A stretch of DNA of 64,000 nucleotides, from positions 1 to 64,000 of the forward strand of contig CALVOZ010000003.1 of the NCBI GenBank assembly GCA_944350495.1, given 5' to 3'. The notes beneath the pieces are model-generated. The model did not search any database and was not told the origin of the DNA. It saw nothing but the letters and a program-made list of their open reading frames with translations. The DNA is from an uncultured Bacilli bacterium (GTDB taxonomy: Bacteria > Bacillota_I > Bacilli_A > RF39 > UBA660). The translations under genes and the position numbers were made by a program. Of this stretch, positions 16,694 through 25,644 are shown piece by piece; position 1 is the stretch's first letter, and each line of letters begins with the position of its first letter.

Positions 16694-18202
16694 ATGAATT
16701 TTATTGATGATGGATATTATATTAGTTTGCCTAGTCAAGAAGTATTTACTAAAGATGATATTGTTATTGACTATCAACCTGAAGAAAGCGTTATAAAATT
16801 CTCATATACTATAATAAAAGATGGAAAAAGGTCTGAAACTGTTGAAATTAGTGATAATTCAGTTATTAGAATTGTATTAAAAGAATCAGGACAATATAAA
16901 ATTGAGTTTACTAATTATTATAATAGTAAAGATGCTAAGACATTTCTTGTTGGAATGTATAACATTGATAAAACTGCCCCATTAATTGAATTTACTGAAG
17001 ATGAAATCAACATAAGAATTGGTGAGAATGTTGATTTTGCTGATTATGTGATAGCGCGCGATAATGCTGATGGTGATATTACTCATTTAGTAAAAATTAA
17101 TGATGAGAATGTTGATTTAAATGCAGTTGGTGAACAAAAAGTTTATTATCAAGTAACAGATTCTGCTGGAAATACTACTTCTAAAACATTGATTGTTAAT
17201 GTAACTGAATTTACAGGTATTCAATCAATGCTTACTAAAATCACTTTATCTGGTCTTGTAATTGTTGGATTATTTATTATCTTAAGTTACTATCACAGCA
17301 TTGAAATAGAAAAAAGACTAGCTAAGTTTTCACTAAACCCTAAAGCTAAAAAAGAATCTTTATTTGAAAAATTTATTAAAGTTGTAACCGGTTTAATTGA
17401 ACCAGTTGCTGATTTATTAGCTAAATCAACATTAATTGAAAATTATAGTGAACGATATGAAAAGTACCAAGTTGCTTTTCATGAAAAAAGTTCAATGATG
17501 ATTGTGGCTAAAAAATTTATTGTTAGTATTCTATTTTTTGCTTTATCAATGATGATTGTAACTATTAAATTAGATGTTATGTCTTTTGTAGAAATGATTC
17601 TATCATTATTAATAGGTTTTTATTTAGTTGATTTCGTTTACTTATTTAAATATAAATTTTATCGTAATAATGTTGAAAATGATCTTCTACAAGCAATTAT
17701 TGTAATGAAAAATGCATTTAAAACAGGTAATAGTATGACTCAGTCAATCGATATTGTAACTGAGGAATTAGATGGCGACATTGCATTAGAATTTAAACGA
17801 ATGAAATTTGAATTATCAATGGGATTATCGATAGAAGAGGTATTTGATAGATTTGCTCAAAGAGTAGAACTACCAGAAGTTAATTATTTAGCGTCCTCAT
17901 TTATTATATTAAATCGAACAGGAGGAAATATTATTAAAGTATTTTCTTCAATTGAAACAGCTTTAATGAATAAGAAAAAAATTAGATTAGAGTATAATGC
18001 ATTGACATCAAGTTCTAAATTGGTTTCAGCAACACTTATATGTTTGCCAATAATTTTTACCATTTTAATTTGGTTAGTTAGTCCTAAATATTTTAGCCCA
18101 TTCTTTGAAAGTGTTTTAGGTATTATTCTTTTCATATTATCGTTTGCTTTCTATCTACTATATATTTGTTTAGTTAGAAAGATTATGAAAGTGAGGGTGT
18201 AG
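16694..18202 (+). CDS. tadB: TadB-like membrane platform protein with N-terminal Ig-like region
   Basis: The 502-residue protein has two parts. Residues ~1-172 look extracytoplasmic: an opening strand-rich region, then IDKTAPLIEF, ADGDITHLVKIN and YQVTDSAGNTTSKTLIVNV, the pattern of bacterial Ig-like DUF5011-type domains. A helix at ~178-200 follows, then a cytoplasmic stretch, a helix pair (~273-312), the T2SSF domain with KTGNSMTQSIDIVTEELDG, and a C-terminal helix pair. TadB and TadC form the inner-membrane platform of the pilus. The usual TadB length is ~300, so the N-terminal 170 residues are extra. A stop sits two codons before the ATG, so no upstream signal peptide exists. Confidence 0.85.
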   Translation: MNFIDDGYYISLPSQEVFTKDDIVIDYQPEESVIKFSYTIIKDGKRSETVEISDNSVIRIVLKESGQYKIEFTNYYNSKDAKTFLVGMYNIDKTAPLIEFTEDEINIRIGENVDFADYVIARDNADGDITHLVKINDENVDLNAVGEQKVYYQVTDSAGNTTSKTLIVNVTEFTGIQSMLTKITLSGLVIVGLFIILSYYHSIEIEKRLAKFSLNPKAKKESLFEKFIKVVTGLIEPVADLLAKSTLIENYSERYEKYQVAFHEKSSMMIVAKKFIVSILFFALSMMIVTIKLDVMSFVEMILSLLIGFYLVDFVYLFKYKFYRNNVENDLLQAIIVMKNAFKTGNSMTQSIDIVTEELDGDIALEFKRMKFELSMGLSIEEVFDRFAQRVELPEVNYLASSFIILNRTGGNIIKVFSSIETALMNKKKIRLEYNALTSSSKLVSATLICLPIIFTILIWLVSPKYFSPFFESVLGIILFILSFAFYLLYICLVRKIMKVRV

Positions 18203-18204
18203 AG

Positions 18205-18882
18205 ATGAAAAAGAAGGTTTTATCTGTTGAAAGATTGCAGACTCAAATTGATTTACTTGGTTCATCGTTTAAACTTAGTGTTTACCAATTTTTAAGCATT
18301 GGTTTAGTTACATCTGTTGGTTTAATGATTTACTTATATTATTTTACTAATATTCACTATTTATTAGTACCAATTATTGCATTAGTATATTATTATTTGC
18401 TATACTACCTATTGATTATTCACGGTTCAAAAGTTAGATGCAATATTTTAGAAGAAGATGCTTTAGAATTTTTTGAAATACTAACACTAACATTAGAATC
18501 TGGACGTAATTTAGAAAATTCTTTAGAACTTACAGTTGAAAATACTGATTCAGAATTAAGTTTTGAATTTGGTTTGGCTTTAAAAGAAATCAAATATGGA
18601 AAAAGTTTTGCTGAAGCTTTAAAGAGTATGCGTAAACGAATTCCATCAGATGCTATTAACAATGTTATCTTAAGTATTATTGAAGCTAATACTTATGGTG
18701 GAAGTATTTTAGATAACATGTATAATCAAATAGAATTTTTAAGAGATAAGAAACTTTTAAAAGTTCGCGAATCCATTAATAAGATTCCAAATAAAATTAG
18801 TATTATTTCAGTACTTTTAATGGTACCTTTAATGATGATTATTATTTTAGGTCCTTTGTTTATACGTTATATTATAGGTTAG
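18205..18882 (+). CDS. tadC: TadC-like membrane platform protein
   Basis: The 225-residue protein has helices at about 25-45 and 50-70, a cytoplasmic T2SSF domain (EDALEFFEILTLTLESGRNLENSLEL, GKSFAEALKSMRKRIP) and a C-terminal helix pair ending in LGPLFIRYIIG. It is the second T2SSF subunit of the Tad platform. It starts two bases after tadB and is short for TadC (usually 280-320). The operon ends here; murC follows with 12 bases between, so murC may ride on the pilus transcript or use its own start. Confidence 0.86.
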   Translation: MKKKVLSVERLQTQIDLLGSSFKLSVYQFLSIGLVTSVGLMIYLYYFTNIHYLLVPIIALVYYYLLYYLLIIHGSKVRCNILEEDALEFFEILTLTLESGRNLENSLELTVENTDSELSFEFGLALKEIKYGKSFAEALKSMRKRIPSDAINNVILSIIEANTYGGSILDNMYNQIEFLRDKKLLKVRESINKIPNKISIISVLLMVPLMMIIILGPLFIRYIIG

Positions 18883-18894
18883 GGGAGATTTCAC

Positions 18895-20214
18895 ATGAAA
18901 TATTATTTAATAGGAATAAAAGGGGCCGGTATGAGTGCTTTAGCGCTTCTACTATCAGATTTAGGTTATGAAGTTACTGGTTATGATGATGCAAGCGATC
19001 ATCGCTTTACTGAAGATAGTTTAACTGAACGTGGAATTACTATTTATAGTGGGCCTAATGATGCTTTAGATAAAGATACTATTGTTGTTAGATCACCTGC
19101 TATTCGCGATGAACATCCTGAAATGCAAAAAGTGTTTCAAATGGATTTAAGAAATTATTATTATCATGAAATGTTAGGCAAATTATCTAAAAAATATGAT
19201 ACAATTTGTGTTTCTGGTTGTCATGGTAAAACAACTACCACTGCGATGCTTTCTCATATTATGAAAGAATTATGTGGATGCAGTTACATTATTGGTGATG
19301 GTCGTGGATATGCTGATAAGGATGCTAAAAGGCTTATTTTAGAGTCTTGTGAATATCGTAGACATTTTTTGAATTATGATCCAGAATACGTAATTATTAC
19401 AAATATTGAATTAGATCATACTGATTATTATAAAAATATTGATGATATGATTGATGCATATCAAGAATTTGCTAATAAAGCTGATAAAATGGCTATTATT
19501 TGTGGTGACGACCCTTATACTCATGTCTTAGAAGTTAGTAAGCCTGTATATTATTATGGTGTAGGTGCTGATAATGATATACAAGCACGAAATATTGAAT
19601 ATCGCAATGATGGCACAAGTTTTGATGTCTTTATTGAAGACGAATATGTTGGACATTTTGATTTACCTTTATTTGGTAAGCATATGTTGTTAAATGCTTT
19701 AGCAGCCATTGCAGTATGTCATTATGAACGGTTAGATTCTAAAGAAGTATCTAAATTATTAAAGACTTTTAAAGGTGCTGAGAGACGTTTTAAAGAAACT
19801 TTCATTGGGAACAATGTATTAATTGATGATTATGCTCATCATCCAACTGAAGTTAAGGTAACCATTAAAGCTGCTCGTCAAAAATATCCCGATAAAAAAA
19901 TTATTGCTGTGTTTAAAGCTCACACATTTTCAAGAGTTCAAGAATTTGCTGATGAATTTGCAAGCGCTTTAAATTTAGCGGATAAAGCCTTTGTTATGGA
20001 TATTAATTATGACCGTGAAAAACCTGAAGAATATCCAGGTATTAATGCCTATACAATTATTAATAAATTAGATAATGGTGATTATATTGAGTTAGGTATG
20101 GAAGAAAAATTGATGGAATTTGATAATGCAGCAATATTATTCATGAGTAGTAAAGAAATTTATCTATTAGAGGATAATTATCTAAAAATGAAAAAAGAAA
20201 GACTGAATTCCTAA
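18895..20214 (+). CDS. murC: UDP-N-acetylmuramate--L-alanine ligase
   Basis: The 439-residue Mur ligase adds L-Ala to UDP-MurNAc. It has the nucleotide-sugar motif IGIKGAGMSALA at the N-terminus, the ATP-binding CHGKTTTT at residues 109-116, and SCEYRRHFLNYDPEYVIITN with NIELDHTDYY, which closely follows Bacillus MurC and excludes MurD, E and F. Length is normal. It is separated from murD and murL (52 kb) and from the ftsW cluster. GGGGAG precedes the ATG. Its position right behind tadC, without a clear terminator between them, is unusual for a core wall gene. Confidence 0.93.
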   Translation: MKYYLIGIKGAGMSALALLLSDLGYEVTGYDDASDHRFTEDSLTERGITIYSGPNDALDKDTIVVRSPAIRDEHPEMQKVFQMDLRNYYYHEMLGKLSKKYDTICVSGCHGKTTTTAMLSHIMKELCGCSYIIGDGRGYADKDAKRLILESCEYRRHFLNYDPEYVIITNIELDHTDYYKNIDDMIDAYQEFANKADKMAIICGDDPYTHVLEVSKPVYYYGVGADNDIQARNIEYRNDGTSFDVFIEDEYVGHFDLPLFGKHMLLNALAAIAVCHYERLDSKEVSKLLKTFKGAERRFKETFIGNNVLIDDYAHHPTEVKVTIKAARQKYPDKKIIAVFKAHTFSRVQEFADEFASALNLADKAFVMDINYDREKPEEYPGINAYTIINKLDNGDYIELGMEEKLMEFDNAAILFMSSKEIYLLEDNYLKMKKERLNS

Positions 20215-20233
20215 GTTATCTTCCTTTTTTTTT
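20191..20233 (+). terminator. Probable intrinsic terminator after murC
   Basis: AAAAAAGAAAGA pairs with TCTTCCTTTTTT with one mismatch around a 16-base loop. The stem begins in the murC reading frame. Confidence 0.5.
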
Positions 20234-20267
20234 GCCTTTTTGTTATAATCATACTAGGGTGGTAAAA

Positions 20268-20837
20268 GTGAAGAAAAGTATTAAAATTATTATAGCGGTA
20301 ATAATCTCTATTTTGTTAGTAATAGGAATTTTTCTATTAATTATGAAATTAACCGAATCTACTAATAAAATTAATAAGGAATATGAAAAAGATAAGATGT
20401 TATTACAAGCTAATTATGGAGACTTTAATACATATGTAGTTGAATATAATGAAACAAGAAATCAATTAGCTACTTTACTTGAAAGTTCTTGCTACTATGA
20501 GGATTTTCCTTTAATTAGTACTGAATTGGAAGCTTTCTTCAAAAATTATGATGAATTAATTAATAAAATAATGATATCAGTTACCAATATGGATAAAGCT
20601 TGTTCTAGAGAGTTTATGGAATCAGAACTTAATAATATGTGTGATGCATATCCACTACCGTATGAAAAAATGATAAACATTTATGTTAGTTCTGATATTA
20701 GTGCTTATAACGAATTAATTACTAACTATAATATTTGGACTAATAAAGAGGAGTATCCAACTTTTACATCTAAGTATATTAATGAAATTATCGACCATAA
20801 TCAAGATGGTATAAAAGCTACATTAGAGGAGGCTTAA
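20268..20837 (+). CDS. Membrane-anchored hypothetical protein
   Basis: The GTG at 20268 is the start: GGGTGG lies upstream and the TATAAT at 20243-20248 (TGTTATAAT) would otherwise fall inside the gene. The product of 189 residues has an N-terminal membrane helix (IKIIIAVIISILLVIGIFLLI region) and a helical extracytoplasmic part with two cysteine pairs, no recognisable domain. It ends one base before the next gene, a phosphodiester glycosidase, with a GGAGG site in its last codons, so the two are translationally linked and may function together on the cell surface. Confidence 0.6.
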   Translation: MKKSIKIIIAVIISILLVIGIFLLIMKLTESTNKINKEYEKDKMLLQANYGDFNTYVVEYNETRNQLATLLESSCYYEDFPLISTELEAFFKNYDELINKIMISVTNMDKACSREFMESELNNMCDAYPLPYEKMINIYVSSDISAYNELITNYNIWTNKEEYPTFTSKYINEIIDHNQDGIKATLEEA

Positions 20838-20838
20838 T

Positions 20839-22089
20839 ATGGATAAACAAAATGATAAATATAAATTTAGAGCGCTATTAATGATGGTAATAAGTATTTT
20901 ATTTATTCCGGGGCTAATTGTTTTATTTGTTATTTCTAATCATAGTATGCTTCTTATAAACGAAACATTAAGAACTGTTATTCAATTTTTATTAGGGATT
21001 ACATGTGGATTGTTATTAGTAGGTGCATGGTTATTTATTAAAAGAAAGAACAATTACCATTTTAACTTTAAACAAACTGTTATTTTTAGTGGTTTTATGT
21101 CTTTGTATATCATAGGTTGTGCTTCATTATTATTCTTATTATATGGACCGTTTACTGGTTTTAAGGATTGGTTAGTAACAACAGCTATGGCTACTATGAA
21201 TCATCAACATTATTGTCAATGGTTCTATAGTGATTCAGAAATTAAAGAAGTATTTAATCGTAATTATATTCGTGAAACGGGTGAATCTACAAACGTTGAT
21301 TTAATTGAAGTTAATGGTGGTTCTGTTAATGTTGAAACGTATGCTAACGAATACGAAAGAGAAGTCTTAGAACATGAAGAAGGTGCAATTTATAAAATTA
21401 TTAATTTAGAAGTTAATGGTTGTAAAGGTTATTTAGCAGTCATATATGACCCTTCTAAAGTAAGTGTTGCTACAACTAAATATGTTGGTAAAACAGGTCA
21501 ATATGCAACAACAATTGCACAAAGAGAAAAAGCGTTACTCGCAATTAATGGAGCAGGTTTTAAAGATCCTGGTCATAGTAGTACTGGTGGTATGCCAAGA
21601 GGAATTACAATTGTTGATGGTAAAATTATTACTAATAATGAATATGGAAGACCAGCAACAGGCGGTTTAATTGGTTTAACTAATGATCATAAACTAGTTC
21701 TATTAAAAAATACAACTGCTAAAGAAGCTTTAGATATGGGAATAAGAGATGCAGTTTCTTGGGGGCCATTTTTAATTGTAAATGGTAAAGCTGCTTTTAC
21801 ATCTGGAAATGGTGGCTGGGGATATGCAGCTAGAACAGCTATCGGTCAAAGAAAAGATGGTATTATTTTAATGCTAGTAGTAGATAGTAATTATAATCGT
21901 ACTAAAGGTGCTAGTATGGTTGATATGACTGAAATTATGCAAAGATATGGTGCATATAATGCTGCTAATTTAGATGGTGGTACGTCAAGCGTTATGGTAG
22001 AAAATGGTGAAATAATTAATAATCCAATTGACTCAGAATTAAAAAATCAAACTAGACCAATCGCTACCACATTTATTGTAACAAAATAA
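20839..22089 (+). CDS. Phosphodiester glycosidase (NAGPA/EpsL-type) membrane protein
   Basis: The 416-residue protein has three N-terminal membrane helices (about 12-33, 42-60, 76-98). The large extracytoplasmic domain carries the NAGPA pattern: LAINGAGFKDPGHSSTG, PRGITIVDGKI, SWGPFLIVNG, RTAIGQRKDG and NLDGGTSSVMV. This family removes N-acetylglucosamine phosphodiester caps in animals and in bacteria acts on exopolysaccharides or wall polymers. It probably trims a surface glycan. Together with the preceding anchored protein it forms a two-gene unit, ending in a bidirectional terminator; a glycosyltransferase gene converges from the other side. Confidence 0.86.
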   Translation: MDKQNDKYKFRALLMMVISILFIPGLIVLFVISNHSMLLINETLRTVIQFLLGITCGLLLVGAWLFIKRKNNYHFNFKQTVIFSGFMSLYIIGCASLLFLLYGPFTGFKDWLVTTAMATMNHQHYCQWFYSDSEIKEVFNRNYIRETGESTNVDLIEVNGGSVNVETYANEYEREVLEHEEGAIYKIINLEVNGCKGYLAVIYDPSKVSVATTKYVGKTGQYATTIAQREKALLAINGAGFKDPGHSSTGGMPRGITIVDGKIITNNEYGRPATGGLIGLTNDHKLVLLKNTTAKEALDMGIRDAVSWGPFLIVNGKAAFTSGNGGWGYAARTAIGQRKDGIILMLVVDSNYNRTKGASMVDMTEIMQRYGAYNAANLDGGTSSVMVENGEIINNPIDSELKNQTRPIATTFIVTK

Positions 22090-22118
22090 AAAGATGTTAA
22101 CATTTAACATCTTTTTTT
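22088..22118. terminator. Bidirectional terminator
   Basis: AAGATGTTAA pairs with TTAACATCTT around CAT, with A and T runs on both sides, between convergent genes. Confidence 0.85.
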
Positions 22119-22771
22119 GTTTCATTTTTTATTTTTCTTTTTAATATTGCTTTAGTTACTTGCTTAGACATATCTACCAAATTGCGCCAGTCTTGGGAAT
22201 CATTTTCAATTGTGCCAATGTCTACTTCAGTCATTTTTGCACCTAATTTATATACATCAATTAAGATACCAATATCAACGCCATAATCTTTTTCAAATGT
22301 TAATTTTTTAAATAGTTCTTTCTTTCCCGCTATAATTCCACTTAATGGTTGTTGAAATTTAGCAAGTTTTGGATATGTTAATTCTAATAGTGGCTTAGCT
22401 ACTAGTGCCGTTACACGTCCTTTGCTTCGATTAAATGTTGATTTAACAAAATCATATTTATCTTCTAGGATTGGTTTTAGCATTCTTTCAATGAAATTAT
22501 CTTCATAATTATCAATATCAGCATCGACATATAGAATAACGTCGCCATTTGCTTTATTTAATCCTAAGGCCATTGCATAACCTTTACCAATTTTTTTGCA
22601 TAAATACACTTTTGCTCCATTTTGTTGAGCTATTTCTTCTGTTCGGTCACTAGAATTATTATTAATAACAATTATTTCGTTAACAATCTCACATTTATTA
22701 ATTTTTTTTATTACATTTGCAATGTGTTTTTCTTCGTTTCTGGCTGGTATTACTACCGAAACACTTTTCAT
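22097..22771 (-). CDS. Family 2 glycosyltransferase
   Basis: The ATG at 22771 has AAGGAGG upstream and gives 224 residues; the longer frame from 22804 would add 11 residues without an RBS. The GT2 fold is visible: VVIPARNEEKHI at the N-terminus, INNNSSDRT, AMALGLNKANGD and the DxD motif VDADID that binds the nucleotide-sugar metal. Length and pattern resemble soluble dolichyl-phosphate mannose-synthase-like or glucosyl-3-phosphoglycerate-synthase-like enzymes. No membrane helices are present. The donor and acceptor sugars are not evident. Confidence 0.85.
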   Translation of the reverse strand: MKSVSVVIPARNEEKHIANVIKKINKCEIVNEIIVINNNSSDRTEEIAQQNGAKVYLCKKIGKGYAMALGLNKANGDVILYVDADIDNYEDNFIERMLKPILEDKYDFVKSTFNRSKGRVTALVAKPLLELTYPKLAKFQQPLSGIIAGKKELFKKLTFEKDYGVDIGILIDVYKLGAKMTEVDIGTIENDSQDWRNLVDMSKQVTKAILKRKIKNETKKDVKC

Positions 22772-22889
22772 AAAAATCCTCCTTAAAAGACACCTTGCAA
22801 GCAACCAAGGAAAGTATATAATAATTATTTATTATTGTCAAATTTGATAAAAAAAAGTAAATGGTTTATAATGAACTTGTGGTGAAGAA

Positions 22890-23861
22890 ATGAAGATAGT
22901 ATTTTATAATAGAACCTTACTAAGTGGAGGAATTGAAAAATGTATAGAACTTTTAAGTAAAAGCATTTATAAAGATTATGATATTGATGTTGTATATACT
23001 CATACCGATAAATTAGATCCTAATATAGTAGAAGTTTTAAGTAGATATGCCAATGTTTATCAGTTAGGTGATAAAGTAGTAGAATGTGATATTGCTATAT
23101 GGTGCTTTTTATACTTTGATTATCATACTTTGAAAAATCAAATAAAAGCTAAAAAGAATATTTGCTGGATTCACAGTATGCCTCGAATATTACCAGACTG
23201 CTTATTAGATAATGCTGAATTTATCAATGATATGGATGAATTTATTTGTGTATCAGAAGCTGTTAAAAATCACTTAAATATTAGTAAAGAGGGAAAAGTT
23301 ATTCATAATTTAATGGCTGAAGATTTTAAAGAATTAAGCAATATCAATTCCAAAGAATATAATCCTAATATTTTAAATATTGTAGTTGTATCTAGATTAT
23401 CACGTGGTAAAGGTTTTGATAGATTGTTAAAACTTGCTGATACAATTAAGAATATGAGGTTACCATTTTCAATGACTATTGTTGGTAAAGGACGGGCTGA
23501 CGAAGAAAAAATTAAAAATTCATTTAATCATCATCCTAATGTTGAATTTGTTGGTTATCAAGAAAACCCTTTTCGGTATATAAAAAATGCTGATTATTTA
23601 GTACAATTAAGTGATGATGAGTCATGGTGCAATACCATTACTGAGGCAAAAATATTAGGAGTACCCGTAATTGTCACAAATTTTGAAAGTGCGAAGGAGC
23701 AAGTCGAACATTTAAAAAATGGTATATTAATACCACTAGATGCTGATGATTATCAAGAATATGTCGAATTAGCTTATCACTACAAAGATATACTAAAAGA
23801 TAATTTAAAAGATTTTGTTTTTAAAAATGAGATAGATTTATGGTATAAATTATTCGAATAA
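22890..23861 (+). CDS. Family 4 (GT-B) glycosyltransferase
   Basis: The 323-residue protein begins with KIVFYNRTLLSGGIEKC, the N-terminal glycine loop of GT4 enzymes, and has LNIVVVSRLSRGKGFDRLL, FVGYQENPF and the E-x7-E motif region SWCNTITEAKILGVPVIVT. It probably transfers a sugar to a lipid or glycan acceptor at the cytoplasmic membrane face. It is divergent from the GT2 gene across about 120 bases and is followed by a bidirectional terminator. GT2 and GT4 here may serve the same glycan, but substrates cannot be named. Confidence 0.85.
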   Translation: MKIVFYNRTLLSGGIEKCIELLSKSIYKDYDIDVVYTHTDKLDPNIVEVLSRYANVYQLGDKVVECDIAIWCFLYFDYHTLKNQIKAKKNICWIHSMPRILPDCLLDNAEFINDMDEFICVSEAVKNHLNISKEGKVIHNLMAEDFKELSNINSKEYNPNILNIVVVSRLSRGKGFDRLLKLADTIKNMRLPFSMTIVGKGRADEEKIKNSFNHHPNVEFVGYQENPFRYIKNADYLVQLSDDESWCNTITEAKILGVPVIVTNFESAKEQVEHLKNGILIPLDADDYQEYVELAYHYKDILKDNLKDFVFKNEIDLWYKLFE

Positions 23862-23893
23862 AAAAGATATCACTTATTGTGATATCTTTTCTT
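23862..23893. terminator. Bidirectional terminator
   Basis: AAAAGATATCAC pairs with GTGATATCTTTT around TTATT, perfect over 12 base pairs, between the convergent glycosyltransferase and RNase HIII genes. Confidence 0.9.
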
Positions 23894-24827
23894 TAATTTT
23901 ATCAGTATTTTTAAAATTTAGTTTTGCTACTTCACTTAATTTAGCAAAACCATATTTTTTTACAATTTTAACGCCTACTTCATCAACTTTATCAGAGGCA
24001 CCTTTAAGTAAAAACATATCTAATTTTTCGCCTAATTTATTAAATTCTTTTAAAAATATAAATCTACTAATTAAAGAGGCACAAGCAACGGCTAATGATT
24101 TATCTTCGCCTTTAGTTAAAAAAGTAATTTTTTTAAATACAGCCGGACTTTCTTTTAAATAATTATAATATACAAATGGTTGCGCGAATTGATCAACAAT
24201 TACATAATCCCAATCTTTAATTTCATTAGTTAATTGTACTAAAACTTTATTGTGTAAAATTGCTTTTATTTTGTTCATGTTTGTACCATCATTATATCTT
24301 TCGTTATACTCTTTATTATTTAAAATTATACTTTTATATGGTATTTTTTTTATGATTTCTGGAACAATTTGTAATATTCTTTCATCAGTCATTTTTTTAG
24401 AATCTTTAACACCTAATTCTTCTAACCAAGGTATTAAGTCCTTACTTACATATGCGCTAGTAACAACAATTGGCCCAAAATAATCACCAGTTCCAACTTC
24501 ATCAGAACCGATAGACGATGAATGATAAATTTTAGGATCAATGAATTCTTTTTTTTCCTTATCTTTTTTCTTATCATCACTATTTTTTACATCGACAGCT
24601 TTTTGAGGATTTAAATGTCTTTCTCTTTCAATCCAAAGTTGGGCAGAAAGATCAGCACTCATTCCTTGAAATACTGCTTTGCCAGACTCATAGACTGTAA
24701 CGACACAATCTGCATCATCAGCTTGGAATAAAGCATATGGTGGTGTCTTTTCACGTTTAAAATCTTCAAAAAATTCTGACATTTCTTGTTTTGTATTTTC
24801 ACTTATTTTTAATGTAATAGTACCCAT
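23874..24827 (-). CDS. rnhC: Ribonuclease HIII
   Basis: The 317-residue enzyme cleaves RNA in RNA-DNA hybrids. An N-terminal DUF3378-type TBP-like domain (about 1-80) is followed by a Lys/Asp linker and the RNase HII/HIII core with SSIGSDEVGTGDYFGP (Asp109, Glu110), KDSKKM, DQFA and GEDKSLAVACASLISR. The combination of the TBP-like domain and GSDEVGTGD distinguishes HIII from HII. The stop lies inside the shared terminator. A GGATG-like site precedes the ATG. Its presence supports a Bacillota-type organism. Confidence 0.93.
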   Translation of the reverse strand: MGTITLKISENTKQEMSEFFEDFKREKTPPYALFQADDADCVVTVYESGKAVFQGMSADLSAQLWIERERHLNPQKAVDVKNSDDKKKDKEKKEFIDPKIYHSSSIGSDEVGTGDYFGPIVVTSAYVSKDLIPWLEELGVKDSKKMTDERILQIVPEIIKKIPYKSIILNNKEYNERYNDGTNMNKIKAILHNKVLVQLTNEIKDWDYVIVDQFAQPFVYYNYLKESPAVFKKITFLTKGEDKSLAVACASLISRFIFLKEFNKLGEKLDMFLLKGASDKVDEVGVKIVKKYGFAKLSEVAKLNFKNTDKIKEKISQ

Positions 24828-24926
24828 TTTATCACATCCAACATAATTTTAACATATTTTTACAAATAATGATATATCAAGAATAATGATAGTATGATAT
24901 AATTTTAATAGAAAGTTGGCGATAAG

Positions 24927-25619
24927 ATGAATATTGTAGACGCAATTATAATTTTGATGATTTTATTTGGAGGAGTTGTTGGGTTAAAGAAAGGATTTAC
25001 AAGACAGCTAGTAGATACTGTTGGTATTATAGCAGTTATTGTTATTTCTTTTATGCTTAAGGGCGTAGTTTCAGAATTTTTATACAAGTTTATGCCATTT
25101 TTTAACTTTTCAAATCGTTTTGCTGGCATAACATCAATGAATATATTACTTTATGAAATAGTTTCTTTTGTTCTTATATTTGCTGTTTTATCAACATTAT
25201 TAGGTGTTTTAAAGAAAACGACATCACTATTTGAAAAAATGTTAAATGCAACAATTATTTTAGGAATTCCTTCTAAGATATTGGGTTTTTTTGTAGGACT
25301 TATTAATAATTTTATAATTTCTTTTATTGTTTTATATGTATTAAGTTTACCTGTATTTGGACTTAATTTAGTAACTGAATCTCAAGTAACACAAAAAATA
25401 TTAAATAGTACACCTGTTTTATCTAACATATGTAATGATTCATTAGAAGTATTTAATGAGATGAGTAAATTAATGGATGAATATAAAACAAATCCAAAGC
25501 GTGCTGATTTAAATCAGCGTACAATAAATTTATTAATTGAATACGATATAATTGAAAAAGATACAGTTAATAAACTAATTAAAAATGGGAAACTTACAAA
25601 TGCAGTAATAGTTAAATAG
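24927..25619 (+). CDS. CvpA family membrane protein
   Basis: The 230-residue protein has four hydrophobic segments and starts with NIVDAIIILMILFGGVVGLKKGFTRQL, the opening of the CvpA family (colicin V production, and in Bacteria generally envelope maintenance). The C-terminal ~60 residues are a hydrophilic, probably cytoplasmic, tail. It is followed by rsmE 25 bases downstream and then by an acidic membrane protein, so three genes may share a transcript. Function in Gram-positive bacteria is unclear. Confidence 0.78.
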   Translation: MNIVDAIIILMILFGGVVGLKKGFTRQLVDTVGIIAVIVISFMLKGVVSEFLYKFMPFFNFSNRFAGITSMNILLYEIVSFVLIFAVLSTLLGVLKKTTSLFEKMLNATIILGIPSKILGFFVGLINNFIISFIVLYVLSLPVFGLNLVTESQVTQKILNSTPVLSNICNDSLEVFNEMSKLMDEYKTNPKRADLNQRTINLLIEYDIIEKDTVNKLIKNGKLTNAVIVK

Positions 25620-25644
25620 AGACTTCTAATAGTTGGGGTGATTT

